Positions 43,780-57,135 of a stretch of DNA of 64,000 nt are shown in pieces. The notes beneath the pieces were generated by a model. It saw only the letters and a program-made list of their open reading frames with translations, did not search any database and had not been told where the DNA came from. The stretch comes from Eledone cirrhosa (Eukaryota > Mollusca > Cephalopoda > Octopoda > Eledonidae), in assembly GCA_964016885.1 (NCBI GenBank), contig OZ024759.1:1005001-1069000 (forward strand), in the 5' to 3' direction. Every line of letters starts with the position of its first letter. Positions within the stretch are counted from its first letter, which is position 1. Made by a program: the position numbers and the translations under genes.

Positions 43780-44500
43780 CAAAGTCTATATTAGTAGCAT
43801 AACAAAGTCTATATTAGTAACATGACAAAGTCTATATTAGTAACATGACACAGTCTATATTAGTAACATGACAAAGTCTATATTAGTAACATGACAGTCT
43901 ATATTAGTAACATGACACAGTCTATATTAGTAACATGACAAAGTCTATATTAGTAACATGACAGTCTATATTAGTAACATGACACAGTCTATATTAGTAA
44001 CATGACAAAGTCTATATTAGTAACATGACACAGTCTATATTAGTAACATGACACAGTTTATATTAGTAACATGACAAAGTCTATATTATTAACATGACAA
44101 AGTCTATATTAGTAACATGGCAGTCTATATTAGTAACATGACAAAGTCTATATTAGTAACATGACACAGTCTATATTAGTAACATGACAAAGACTCTATT
44201 AGTAACATGACAAAGTCTATATTAGTAACATGACAGTCTATATTAGTAACATGACAAAATCTATATTAGTAACATGACAGTCTATATTAGTAACATGACA
44301 AAGTCTATATTAGTAACATGACAGTCTATATCGTACCATGACACAGTCTATATTAGTAACATGACACAGTCTATATTAGTAACATGACAGTCTATATTAG
44401 TAACATGACACGGTCTATATTAGTAACATGACACAGTCTATATTAGTAACATGACAGTCTATATTAGTTGCATGGCAATGTCTATATTAGTAACATGACA
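43780..44500 (+). repeat. ~0.7-kb repeat, first copy, with internal loss
   Basis: It starts at the TAGCATAAC unit (43,798; second copy 44,517) and includes ATCGTACC at 44,332 (second copy 45,007, 675 bp away). After ATCGTACC the CATAG and ATTGTAAC units present in other modules are missing, and it ends in a unique GTTGCATGGCAATG unit near 44,468. It has no TATCTT tag and so is not a complete module. Confidence 0.8.
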
Positions 44501-45245
44501 AAGTCTATATTAGTAGCATAACAAAGTCTATATTAGTAACATGACAAAGTCTATATTAGTAACATGACACAGTCTATATTAGTAACATGACAAAGTCTAT
44601 ATTAGTAACATGACAGTCTATATTAGTAACATGACACAGTCTATATTAGTAACATGACAAAGTCTATATTAGTAACATGACACAGTCTATATTAGTAACA
44701 TGACACAGTCTATATTAGTAACATGACACAGTTTATATTAGTAACATGACAAAGTCTATATTATTAACATGACAAAGTCTATATTAGTAACATGGCAGTC
44801 TATATTAGTAACATGACAAAGTCTATATTAGTAACATGACACAGTCTATATTAGTAACATGACAAAGACTCTATTAGTAACATGACAAAGTCTATATTAG
44901 TAACATGACAGTCTATATTAGTAACATGACAAAATCTATATTAGTAACATGACAGTCTATATTAGTAACATGACAAAGTCTATATTAGTAACATGACAGT
45001 CTATATCGTACCATGACACAGTCTATATTAGTAACATGACATAGTCTATATTAGTAACATGACAAAGTCTATATTAGTAACATGACAGTCTATATTGTAA
45101 CATGACACAGTCTATATTAGTAACATGACACAGTCTATATTAGTAACATGACAGTCTATATTAGTAACATGACACAGTCTATATTAGTAACATGACACAG
45201 TCTATATTAGTAACATGACAGTCTATATTAGTAGCATGGCAATGT
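44500..45245 (+). repeat. ~0.7-kb repeat, second copy
   Basis: This is the downstream copy of 43.78-44.50 kb. It leads into core module 6 without a break. The offset is 719 at the start and 675 at ATCGTACC, a difference of 44 bp equal to one 23-bp and one 21-bp unit. Confidence 0.8.
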
Positions 45246-45794
45246 CTATATTAGTAACATGACACAGTCTATATTAGTAACAAGACATAGTCTATATTAG
45301 TAACATGACATAGTCTATATTAGTAGCATGACAAAGTCTATATTAGAAACATGACAAAGTCTATATTAGTAACATGACACAGTCTATCTTAGTAACATGA
45401 CAAAGTCTATATTAGTAACATGACACAGTCTATATTAGTAACATGACAAAGTCTATATTAGTAGCATGACAAAGTCTATATTAGTAACATGACACAGTCT
45501 ATATTAGTAACATGACAAAGTCTATATTAGTAACATGACAAAGTCTATATTAGTAACATGACAAAGTCTATATTAGTAACATGACTAAGTCTATATTAGT
45601 AACATGACACAGTCTATATTAGTAACATGACAGTCTATATTAGTAGCATGACAAAGTCTATATTAGTAACATGACAAAGTCTATATTAGTAACATGACAC
45701 AGTCTATATTAGTAACATGACACAGTGTATATTAGTAACATGACAGTGTATATTAGTAACATGACAAAGTCTATATTAGTAACATGGCAAAGTC
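45007..45794 (+). repeat. Core module 6
   Basis: ATCGTACC at 45,007, TATCTT at 45,385 and CTATGTT at 45,794, with full 378 and 409 bp spacings. It is 3,625 bp from the previous module, the largest interval in the series. Confidence 0.92.
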
Positions 45795-47527
45795 TATGTT
45801 AGTAACATGACAAAGTCTATATTAGTAACATGACAGTCTATATTAGTAACATGACACATTCTATATTAGTAACATGACAAAGTCTATATTAGTAGCATGA
45901 CAAAGTCTATATTAGTAACATGACAGTCTATATTAGTAACATGCCAAAGTCTATATTAGTAGCATGACAAAGTCTATATTAGTAGCATGACACAGTCTAT
46001 ATTAGTAACATGACACAGTCTATATTAGTAACATGACACAGTCTATATTTGTAGCATGACAAAGTCTATATTAGTAACATGACAAAGTCTATATTAGTAA
46101 CATGACACAGTCTATATTAGTAACATGACAAAGTCTATATTAGTAACATGACAAAGTGTATATTAGTAACATGACACAGTGTATATTAGTAATATGACAG
46201 TCTATATTAGTAGCATGACAAAGTCTATATTAGTAACATGACAAAGTCTATATTAGTAACATGGCACAGTCTATATTAGTAACATGACACAGTCTATATT
46301 AGTAACATGACACAGTCTATATTAGTAACATGACAAAGTCTATATTAGTAACATGGCAAAGTCTATATTAGTAACATGACAAAGTCTATATTAGTAACAT
46401 GACAAGGTCTATATTAGTAACATGACACAGTCTATATTAGTAACATGACAAAGTCTATATTAGTAACATGACACAGTCTATATTAGTAACATGCCAAAGT
46501 CTATATTAGTAGCATGACAAAGTCTATATTAGTAGCATGACACAGTCTATATTAGTAACATGACACAGTCTATATTAGTAACATGACACAGTCTAAATTA
46601 GTAGCATGACAAAGTCTATATTAGTAACATGACAAAGTCTATATTAGTAACATGAGAAAGTCTATATTAGTAACATGACACAGTCTATATTAGTAACATG
46701 ACAAAGTCTATATTAGTAACATGACACAGTCTATATTAGTAACATGACACAGTCTATATTAGTAACATGACAAAGTCTATATTAGTAGCATGACCAAGTC
46801 TATATTAGTAACATGACAAAGTCTATATTAGTAACATGACACAGTCTATATTAGTAACATGACAAAGTCTATATTAGTAACATGACGGTCTATATTAGTA
46901 ACATGACAGTCTATATTAGTAGCATGACAAAGTCTATATTAGTAACATGACACAGTCTATATTAGTAACATGACACAGTCTATATTAGTAACATGACAGA
47001 GTCTATATTAGTAACATGACAAAGTCTATATTAGTAGCATAACAAAGTCTATATTAGTAACATGACAAAGTCTATATTAGTAACATGACACAGTCTATAT
47101 TAGTAACATGACAAAGTCTATATTAGTAACATGACAGTCTATATTAGTAACATGACACAGTCTATATTAGTAACATGACAAAGTCTATATTAGTAACATG
47201 ACAGTCTACATTAGTAACATGACACAGTCTATATTAGTAACATGACAAAGTCTATATTAGTAACATGACACAGTCTATATTAGTAACATGACACAGATTA
47301 TATTAGTAACATGACAAAGTCTATATTATTAACATGACAAAGTCTATATTAGTAACATGGCAGTCTATATTAGTAACATGACAAAGTCTATATTAGTAAC
47401 ATGACACAGTCTATATTAGTAACATGACAAAGACTCTATTAGTAACATGACAAAGTCTATATTAGTAACATGACAGTCTATATTAGTAACATGACAAAGT
47501 CTATATTAGTAACATGACAGTCTATAT

Positions 47528-48315
47528 CGTACCATGACACAGTCTATATTAGTAACATGACATAGTCTATATTAGTAACATGACAAAGTCTATATTAGTA
47601 ACATGACAGTCTATATTGTAACATGACACAGTCTATATTAGTAACATGACACAGTCTATATTAGTAACATGACAGTCTATATTAGTAACATGACACGGTC
47701 TATATTAGTAACATGACACAGTCTATATTAGTAACATGACAGTCTATATTAGTAGCATGGCAATGTCTATATTAGTAACATGACACAGTCTATATTAGTA
47801 ACAAGACATAGTCTATATTAGTAACATGACATAGTCTATATTAGTAGCATGACAAAGTCTATATTAGTAACATGACAAAGTCTATATTAGTAACATGACA
47901 CAGTCTATCTTAGTAACATGACAAAGTCTATATTAGTAACATGACACAGTCTATATTAGTAACATGACAAAGTCTATATTAGTAACATGACAAAGTCTAT
48001 ATTAGTAACATGACACAGTCTATATTAGTAACATGACAAAGTCTATATTAGTAACATGACAAAGTATATATTAGTAACATGACAAAGTCTATATTAGTAA
48101 CATGACTAAGTCTATATTAGTAACATGACACAGTCTATATTAGTAACATGACAGTCTATATTAGTAGCATGACAAAGTCTATATTAGTAACATGACAAAG
48201 TCTATATTAGTAACATGACACAGTCTATATTAGTAACATGACACAGTCTATATTAGTAACATGACAGTCTATATTAGTAACATGACAAAGTCTATATTAG
48301 TAACATGGCAAAGTC
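47528..48315 (+). repeat. Core module 7
   Basis: ATCGTACC at 47,528, TATCTT at 47,906 and CTATGTT at 48,315, with full spacings; 2,521 bp from module 6. It carries private changes such as an AGTATATATT unit near 48,064. Upstream, near 47,296, a unit has CAGATTATATT in place of CAGTTTATATT. Confidence 0.92.
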
Positions 48316-49111
48316 TATGTTAGTAACATGACAAAGTCTATATTAGTAGCATGACAGTCTATATTAGTAACATGACACATTCTATATTAGTAACATGACA
48401 AAGTCTATATTAGTAGCTTGACAAAGTCTATATTAGTAACATGACAGTCTATATTAGTAACATGCCAAAGTCTATATTAGTAGCATGACAAAGTCTATAT
48501 TAGTAACATGACAAAGTCTATATTAGTAGCATGACAAAGTCTATATTAGTAGCATGATACAGTCTATATTAGTAACATGACACAGTCTATATTAGTAACA
48601 TGACACAGTCTATATTAGTAACATGACAAAGTCTATATTAGTAGCATAACAAAGTCTATATTAGTAACCTGACAAAGTCTATATTAGTAACATGACACAG
48701 TCTATATTAGTAACATGACAAAGTCTATATTAGTAACATGACAGTCTATATTAGTAACATGACACAGTCTATATTAGTAACATGACAAAGTCTATATTAG
48801 TAACATGACACAGTCTATATTAGTAACATGACACAGTTTATATTAGTAACATGACAAAGTCTATATTATCAACATGACAAAGTCTATATTAGTAACATGG
48901 CAGTCTATATTAGTAACATGACAAAGTCTATATTAGTAACATGACACAGTCTATATTAGTAACATGACAAAGACTCTATTAGTAACATGACAAAGTCTAT
49001 ATTAGTAACATGACAGTCTATATTAGTAACATGACAAAATCTATATTAGTAACATGACAGTCTATATTAGTAACATGACAAAGTCTATATTAGTAACATG
49101 ACAGTCTATAT

Positions 49112-49899
49112 CGTACCATGACACAGTCTATATTAGTAACATGACATAGTCTATATTAGTAACATGACAAAGTCTATATTAGTAACATGACAGTCTATAT
49201 TGTAACATGACACAGTCTATATTAGTAACATGACACAGTCTATATTAGTAACATGACAGTCTATATTAGTAACATGACACAGTCTATATTAGTAACATGA
49301 CACAGTCTATATTAGTAACATGACAGTCTATATTAGTAGCATGGCAATGTCTATATTAGTAACATGACACAGTCTATATTAGTAACAAGACATAGTCTAT
49401 ATTAGTAACATAACATAGTCTATATTAGTAGCATGACAAAGTCTATATTAGTAACATGACAAAGTCTATATTAGTAACATGACACAGTCTATCTTAGTAA
49501 CATGACAAAGTCTATATTAGTAACATGACACAGTCTATATTAGTAACATGACAAAGTATATATTAGTAGCATGACAAAGTCTATATTAGTAACATGACAC
49601 AGTCTATATTAGTAACATGACAAAGTCTATATTAGTAACATGACAAAGTCTATATTAGTAACATGACAAAGTCTATATTAGTAACATGACTAAGTCTATA
49701 TTAGTAACATGACACAGTCTATATTAGTAACATGACAGTCTATATTAGTAGCATGACAAAGTCTATATTAGTAACATGACAAAGTCTATATTAGTAACAT
49801 GACACAGTCTATATTAGTAACATGACACAGTCTATATTAGTAACATGACAGTCTATATTAGTAACATGACAAAGTCTATATTAGTAACATGGCAAAGTC
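49112..49899 (+). repeat. Core module 8
   Basis: ATCGTACC at 49,112, TATCTT at 49,490 and CTATGTT at 49,899, with full spacings; 1,584 bp from module 7. A private ATAACATAG change occurs near 49,411. Confidence 0.92.
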
Positions 49900-50000
49900 T
49901 ATGTTAGTAACATGACAAAGTCTATATTAGTAACATGACAGTCTATATTAGTAACATGACACATTCTATATTAGTAACATGACAAAGTCTATATTAGTAG

Positions 50001-50030
50001 CATGACAAAGTCAAAAATTAGTAACATGAC
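50001..50030 (+). repeat. Aberrant unit with an A-run
   Basis: One unit reads TCAAAAATTAG where all others read TCTATATTAG or a single-base variant of it. It has one extra base and several T-to-A differences in one spot, and it is not repeated anywhere else in the window. It could be a private mutation or a base-calling error. Confidence 0.85.
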
Positions 50031-51309
50031 AGTCTATATTAGTAACATGCCAAAGTCTATATTAGTTACATGACAAAGTCTATATTAGTAACATGACAAA
50101 GTCTATATTAGTAACATGACACAGTCTATATTAGTAACATGACACAGTCTATATTAGTAACATGACAAAGTCTATATTAGTAGCATGACCAAGTCTATAT
50201 TAGTAACATGACAAAGTCTATATTAGTAACATGACACAGTCTATATTAGTAACATGACAAAGTCTATATTAGTAACATGACGGTCTATATTAGTAACATG
50301 ACAGTCTATATTAGTAGCATGACAAAGTCTATATTAGTAACATGACACAGTCTATATTAGTAACATGACACAGTCTATATTAGTAACATGACACAGTCTA
50401 TATTAGTAACATGACAAAGTCTATATTAGTAGCATGGCAAAGTCTATATTAGTAACATGACACAGTCTATATCAGTAACATGACACAGTCTATATTAGTA
50501 ACATGACATAGTCTATATTAGTAACATGACAAAGTCTATATTAGTAGCATGACACAGTCTAAATTAGTAACATGACACAGTCTATATTAGTAACATGACA
50601 GTCTATATTAGTAACATGACACAGTCTATATTAGTAACATGACAAAGTCTATATTAGTAGTATGACAAAGTCTATATTAGTAACATGACAGTCTATATTA
50701 GTAACATGACAAAGTCTATATTAGTAGCATGACAAAGTCTATATTAGTAGCATGACACAGTCTATATTAGTAACATGACACAGTCTATATTAGTAACATG
50801 ACACAGTCTATATTAGTAACATGACAAAGTCTATATTAGTAGCATGACAAAGTCTATATTAGTAACATGACAAAGTCTATATTAGTAACATGACACAGTC
50901 TATATTAGTAACATGACAAAGTCTATATTAGTAACATGACAGTCTATATTAGTAACATGACACAGTCTATATTAGTAACATGACAAAGTCTATATTAGTA
51001 ACATGACACAGTCTATATTAGTAACATGACACAGTCTATATTAGTAACATGACACAGTTTATATTAGTAACATGACAAAGTCTATATTAGTAACATGACA
51101 AAGTCTATATTAGTAACATGGCAGTCTATATTAGTAACATGACAAAGTCTATATTAGTAACATGACAAAGACTCTATTAGTAACATGACAAAGTCTATAT
51201 TAGTAACATGACAGTCTATATTAGTAACATGACAAAATCTATATTAGTAACATGACAGTCTATATTAGTAACATGACAAAGTCTATATTAGGAACATGAC
51301 AGTCTATAT

Positions 51310-52097
51310 CGTACCATGACACAGTCTATATTAGTAACATGACATAGTCTATATTAGTAACATGACAAAGTCTATATTAGTAACATGACAGTCTATATTG
51401 TAACATGACACAGTCTATATTAGTAACATGACACAGTCTATATTAGTAACATGACAGTCTATATTAGTAACATGACACAGTCTATATTAGTAACATGACA
51501 CAGTCTATATTAGTAACATGACAGTCTATATTAGTAGCATGGCAATGTCTATATTAGTAACATGACACAGTCTATATTAGTAACAAGACATAGTCTATAT
51601 TAGTAACATGACATAGTCTATATTAGTAGCATGACAAAGTCTATATTAGTAACATGACAAAGTATATATTAGTAACATGACACAGTCTATCTTAGTAACA
51701 TGACAAAGTCTATATTAGTAACATGACACAGTCTATATTAGTAACATGACAAAGTCTATATTAGTAGCATGACAAAGTCTATATTAGTAACATGACACAG
51801 TCTATATTAGTAACATGACAAAGTCTATATTAGTAACATGACAAAGTCTATATTAGTAACATGACAAAGTCTATATTAGTAACATGACTAAGTCTATATT
51901 AGTAACATGACACAGTCTATATTAGTAACATGACAGTCTATATTAGTAGCATGACAAAGTCTATATTAGTAACATGACAAAGTCTATATTAGTAACATGA
52001 CACAGTCTATATTAGTAACATGACACAGTCTATATTAGTAACATGACAGTCTATATTAGTAACATGACAAAGTCTATATTAGTAACATGGCAAAGTC
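51310..52097 (+). repeat. Core module 9
   Basis: ATCGTACC at 51,310, TATCTT at 51,688 and CTATGTT at 52,097, with full spacings; 2,198 bp from module 8. It is the last module of the domain; to the right the tag becomes ATTGTACC. Confidence 0.92.
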
Positions 52098-55000
52098 TAT
52101 GTTAGTAACATGACAAAGTCTATATTAGTAACATGACAGTCTATATTAGTAACATGACACATTCTATATTAGTAACATGACAAAGTCTATATTAGTAGCA
52201 TGACAAAGACTATATTAGTAACATGACAGTCTATATTAGTAACATGCCAAAGTCTATATTAGTAGCATGACACAGTCTATATTAGTAACATGACACAGTC
52301 TATATTAGTAACATGACACAGTCTATATTAGGAGCATGACAAAGTCTATATTAGTAACATGACAAAGTCTATATTAGTAACATGACACAGTCTATATTAG
52401 TAACATGACAAAGTCTATATTAGTAACATGACAAAGTCTATATTAGTAACATGACACAGTGTATATTAGTAATATGACACAGTCTATATTAGTAACATGA
52501 CAAAGTCTATATTAGTAACATGACAAAGTCTATATTAGTATCATGACACAGTCTATATTAGTAACATGACACAGTCTATATTAGTAACATGACACAGTCT
52601 ATATTAGTAACATGACAAAGTCTATATTAGTAACATGGCAAAGTCTATATTAGTAACATGACAAAGTCTATATTAGTAACATGACAAGGTCTATATTAGT
52701 AACATGACACAGTCTATATTAGTAACATGACAAAGTCTATATTAGTAACATGACAGTCTATATTAGTAACATGCCAAAGTCTATATTAGTAGCATGACAA
52801 AGTCTATATTAGTAGCATGACACAGTCTATATTAGTAACATGACATAGTCTATATTAGTAACATGACACAGTCTATATTAGTAGCATGACAAAGTCTATA
52901 TTAGTAACATGACAAAGTCTAAATTAGTAACATGAGAAAGTCTATATTAGTAACATGACACAGTCTATATTAGTAACATGACAAAGTCTATATTAGTAAC
53001 ATGACACAGTCTATATTAGTAACATGACACAGTCTATATTAGTAACATGACAAAGTCTATATTAGTAGCATGACAAAGTCTATATTAGTAACATGACAAA
53101 GTCTATATTAGTAACATGACACAGTCTATATTAGTAACATGACAAAGTCTATATTAGTAACATGACGGTCAATATTAGTAACATGACAGTCTATATTAGT
53201 AGCATGACAAAGTCTATATTAGTAACATGACACAGTCTATATTAGTAACATGACACAGTCTATATTAGTAACATGACAAAGTCTATATTAGTAGCATGAC
53301 AAAGTCTATATTAGTAACATGACACAGTCTATATTAGTAACATGACAAAGTCTATATTAGTAGCATGACAAAGTCTATATTAGTAACATGACAAAGTCTA
53401 TATTAGTAACATGACACAGTCTATATTAGTAACATGACAGTCTATATTAGTAACATGACAGTCCATATTAGTAGCATGACAAAGTCTATATTAGTAACAT
53501 GACAAAGTCTATATTAGTAACATGACACAGTCTATATTAGTAACATGACACAGTCTATATTAGTAACATCATATAGTCTATATTAGTAACATGACAAAGT
53601 CTATATTAGTAACATGGCAAAGTCTATATTAGTAACATGACAAAGTCTATATTAGTAACATGACAAGGCCTATATTAGTAACATGACACAGTCTATATTA
53701 GTAACATGACAAAGTCTATATTAGTAACATGACAGTCTATATTAGTAACATGACAAAGTCTATATTAGTAACATGACAGAGTCTATATTAGTAACATGAC
53801 AGTCTATATTAGTAACATGACAAAGTCTATATTAGTAACATGACACAGTCTATATTAGTAACATGACACAGTCTATATTAGTAACATGACACAGTTTATA
53901 TTAGTAACATGACAAAGTCTATATTAGTAACATGACAAAGTCTATATTAGTAACATGGCAGTCTATATTAGTTACATGACAAAGTCTATATTAGTTACAT
54001 GACACAGTCTATATTAGTAACATGACAAAGACTCTATTAGTAACATGACAAAGTCTATATTAGTAACATGACAGTCTATATTAGTAACATGACAAAATCT
54101 ATATTAGTAACATGACAGTCTATATTAGTAACATGACAAAGTCTATATTAGTAACATGACAGTCTATATTGTACCATGACACAGTCTATATTAGTAACAT
54201 GACATAGTCTATATTAGTAACATGACAAAGTCTATATTAGTAACATGACAGTCTATATTGTAACATGACACAGTCTATATTAGTAACATGACACAGTCTA
54301 TATTAGTAACATGACAGTCTATATTAGTAACATGACAAAGTCTATATTAGTAACATGACAAAGTCTATATTAGTAACATGACAAAGTATATATTAGTAGC
54401 ATGACACAGTCTATATTAGTAACATGACAAAGTCTATATTAGTAACATGACACAGTCTATATTAGTAACATGACAAAGTCTATATTAGTAACATGACACA
54501 GTCTATATTAGTAACATGACATAGTCTATATTAGTAACATGACAAAGTCTATATTAGTAGCATGACACAGTCTAAATTAGTAACATGACACAGTCTATAT
54601 TAGTAACATGACAGTCTATATTAGTAACATGACACAGTCTATATTAGTAACATGACAAAGTCTATATTAGTAGTATGACAAAGACTATATTAGTAACATG
54701 ACAGTCTATATTAGTAACATGACAAAGTCTATATTAGTAGCATGACAAAGTCTATATTAGTAGCATGACACAGTCTATATTAGTAACATGACACAGTCTA
54801 TATTAGTAACATGACACAGTCTATATTAGTAACATGACAAAGTCTATATTAGTAGCATGACAAAGTCTATATTAGTAACATGACAAAGTCTATATTAGTA
54901 ACATGACACAGTCTATATTAGTAACATGACAAAGTCTATATTAGTAACATGACAAAGTCTATATTAGTAACATGACAGTCTATATTAGTAACATGACAAA

Positions 55001-57135
55001 GTCTATATTAGTAACATGACAAAGTCTCTATTAGTAACATGACAAAGTCTATATTAGTAACATGACAGTCTATATTAGTAACATGACAAAGTCTCTATTA
55101 GTAACATGACAAAGTCTATATTAGTAACATGACAGTCTATATTAGTAACATGACAAAGTCTATATTAGTAACATGACAGTCTATATTGTAACATGACACA
55201 GTCTATATTAGTAACATGACAGTCTATATTGTAACATGACACAGTCTATATTAGTAACATGACACAGTCTATATTAGTAACATGACAGTCTATATTAGTA
55301 ACATGACAAAGTCTATATTAGTAACATGACAAAGTCTATATTAGTAACATGACAAAGTCTATATTAGTAACATGACAAAGTCTATATTAGTAACATGACA
55401 GTCTATATTGTAACATGACACAGTCTCTATTAGTAACATGACACAGTCTATATTAGTAACATGACAGTCTATATTAGTAACATGACAAAGTCTATATTAG
55501 TAACATGACGGTCTATATTAGTAACATGACAGTCTATATTAGTAGCATGACAAAGTCTATATTAGTAACATGACACAGTCTATATTAGTAACATGACACA
55601 GTCTATATTAGTAACATGACACAGTCTATATTAGTAACATGACAAAGTCTATATTAGTAGCATGACAAAGTCTATATTAGTAACATGACACAGTCTATAT
55701 TAGTAACATGACACAGTCTATATTAGTAACATGACACAGTCTATATTAGTAACATGACAAAGTCTATATTAGTAGTATGACAAAGTCTATATTAGTAACA
55801 TGACAGTCTATATTAGTAACATGACAAAGTCTATATTAGTAGCATGACAAAGTCTATATTAGTAGCATGACACAGTCTATATTAGTAACATGACACAGTC
55901 TATATTAGTAACATGACACAGTCTATATTAGTAACATGACAAAGTCTATATTAGTAGCATGACAAAGTCTATATTAGTAACATGACAAAGTCTATATTAG
56001 TAACATGACACAGTCTATATTAGTAACATGACAAAGTCTATATTAGTAACATGACAGTCTATATTAGTAACATGACACAGTCTATATTAGTAACATGACA
56101 AAGTCTATATTAGTAGCATGACAAAGTCTATATTAGTAACATGACAAAGTCTATATTAGTAACATGACACAGTCTATATTAGTAACATGACAAAGTCTAT
56201 ATTAGTAACATGACAGTCTATATTAGTAACATGACAAAGTCTATATTAGTAACATGACAAAGTCTATATTAGTAACATGACAGTCTATATTAGTAACATG
56301 ACAAAGTCTATATTAGTAACATGACACAGTCTATATTAGTAACATGACACAGTCTATATTAGTAACATGACACAGTTTATATTAGTAACATGACAAAGTC
56401 TATATTAGTAACATGACAAAGTCTATATTAGTAACATGGCAGTCTATATTAGTTACATGACAGTCCATATTAGTAGCATGACAAAGTCTATATTAGTAAC
56501 ATGACAAAGTCTATATTAGTAACATGACACAGTCTATATTAGTAACATGACACAGTCTATATTAGTAACATCATACAGTCTATATTAGTAACATGACAAA
56601 GTCTATATTAGTAACATGGCAAAGTCTATATTAGTAACATGACAAAGTCTATATTAGTAACATGACAAGGCCTATATTAGTAACATGACACAGTCTATAT
56701 TAGTAACATGACAAAGTCTATATTAGTAACATGACAGTCTATATTAGTAACATGACAAAGTCTATATTAGTAACATGACAAAGTCTATATTAGTAACATG
56801 ACAGTCTATATTAGTAACATGACAAAGTCTATATTAGTAACATGACACAGTCTATATTAGTAACATGACACAGTCTATATTAGTAACATGACACAGTTTA
56901 TATTAGTAACATGACAAAGTCTATATTAGTAACATGACAAAGTCTATATTAGTAACATGGCAGTCTATATTAGTTACATGACAAAGTCTATATTAGTAAC
57001 ATGACACAGTCTATATTAGTAACATGACAAAGACTCTATTAGTAACATGACAAAGTCTATATTAGTAACATGACAAAGTCTATATTAGTAACATGACAGT
57101 CTATATTAGTAACATGACAAAGTCTATATTAGTAA
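51905..57135 (+). repeat. 5,253-bp tandem duplication, first copy
   Basis: Tags recur downstream: CTATGTT 52,097 to 57,327 (5,230, plus one extra 23-bp unit in the copy gives 5,253), AATATGAC 52,471 to 57,724 (5,253), GACGGTCAATATT 53,171 to 58,424 (5,253), ATTGTACC 54,170 to 59,423 (5,253), TAAATT 54,573 to 59,825 (5,252, one base lost in a CACGTC unit near 59,657) and GTCCAT 56,463 to 61,715 (5,252). Within this copy 53.46-53.7 kb also resembles 56.46-56.7 kb at an offset of 3,002. Confidence 0.95.
55191..55776 (+). repeat. Distant match of 7.66-8.24 kb
   Basis: This is the partner of 7,655-8,240 at an offset of 47,536. The ATTGTAAC pair (55,231 and 55,410), the TCTCTATTAG unit and GACGGTC (55,507) are in the same order. 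A further copy lies at about 60.44-61.03 kb through the 5,253-bp duplication. Confidence 0.8.

Larger units (their letters stand above)
39350..43795 (+). repeat. ~4.5-kb tandem duplication, second copy
   Basis: This matches 34.8-39.3 kb. The junction near 39.31 kb is visible: a TAGC unit ending in the short AG tail runs into ATTGTAAC, where the parallel position near 43.79 kb continues with a TAGCATAAC unit. Confidence 0.92.
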
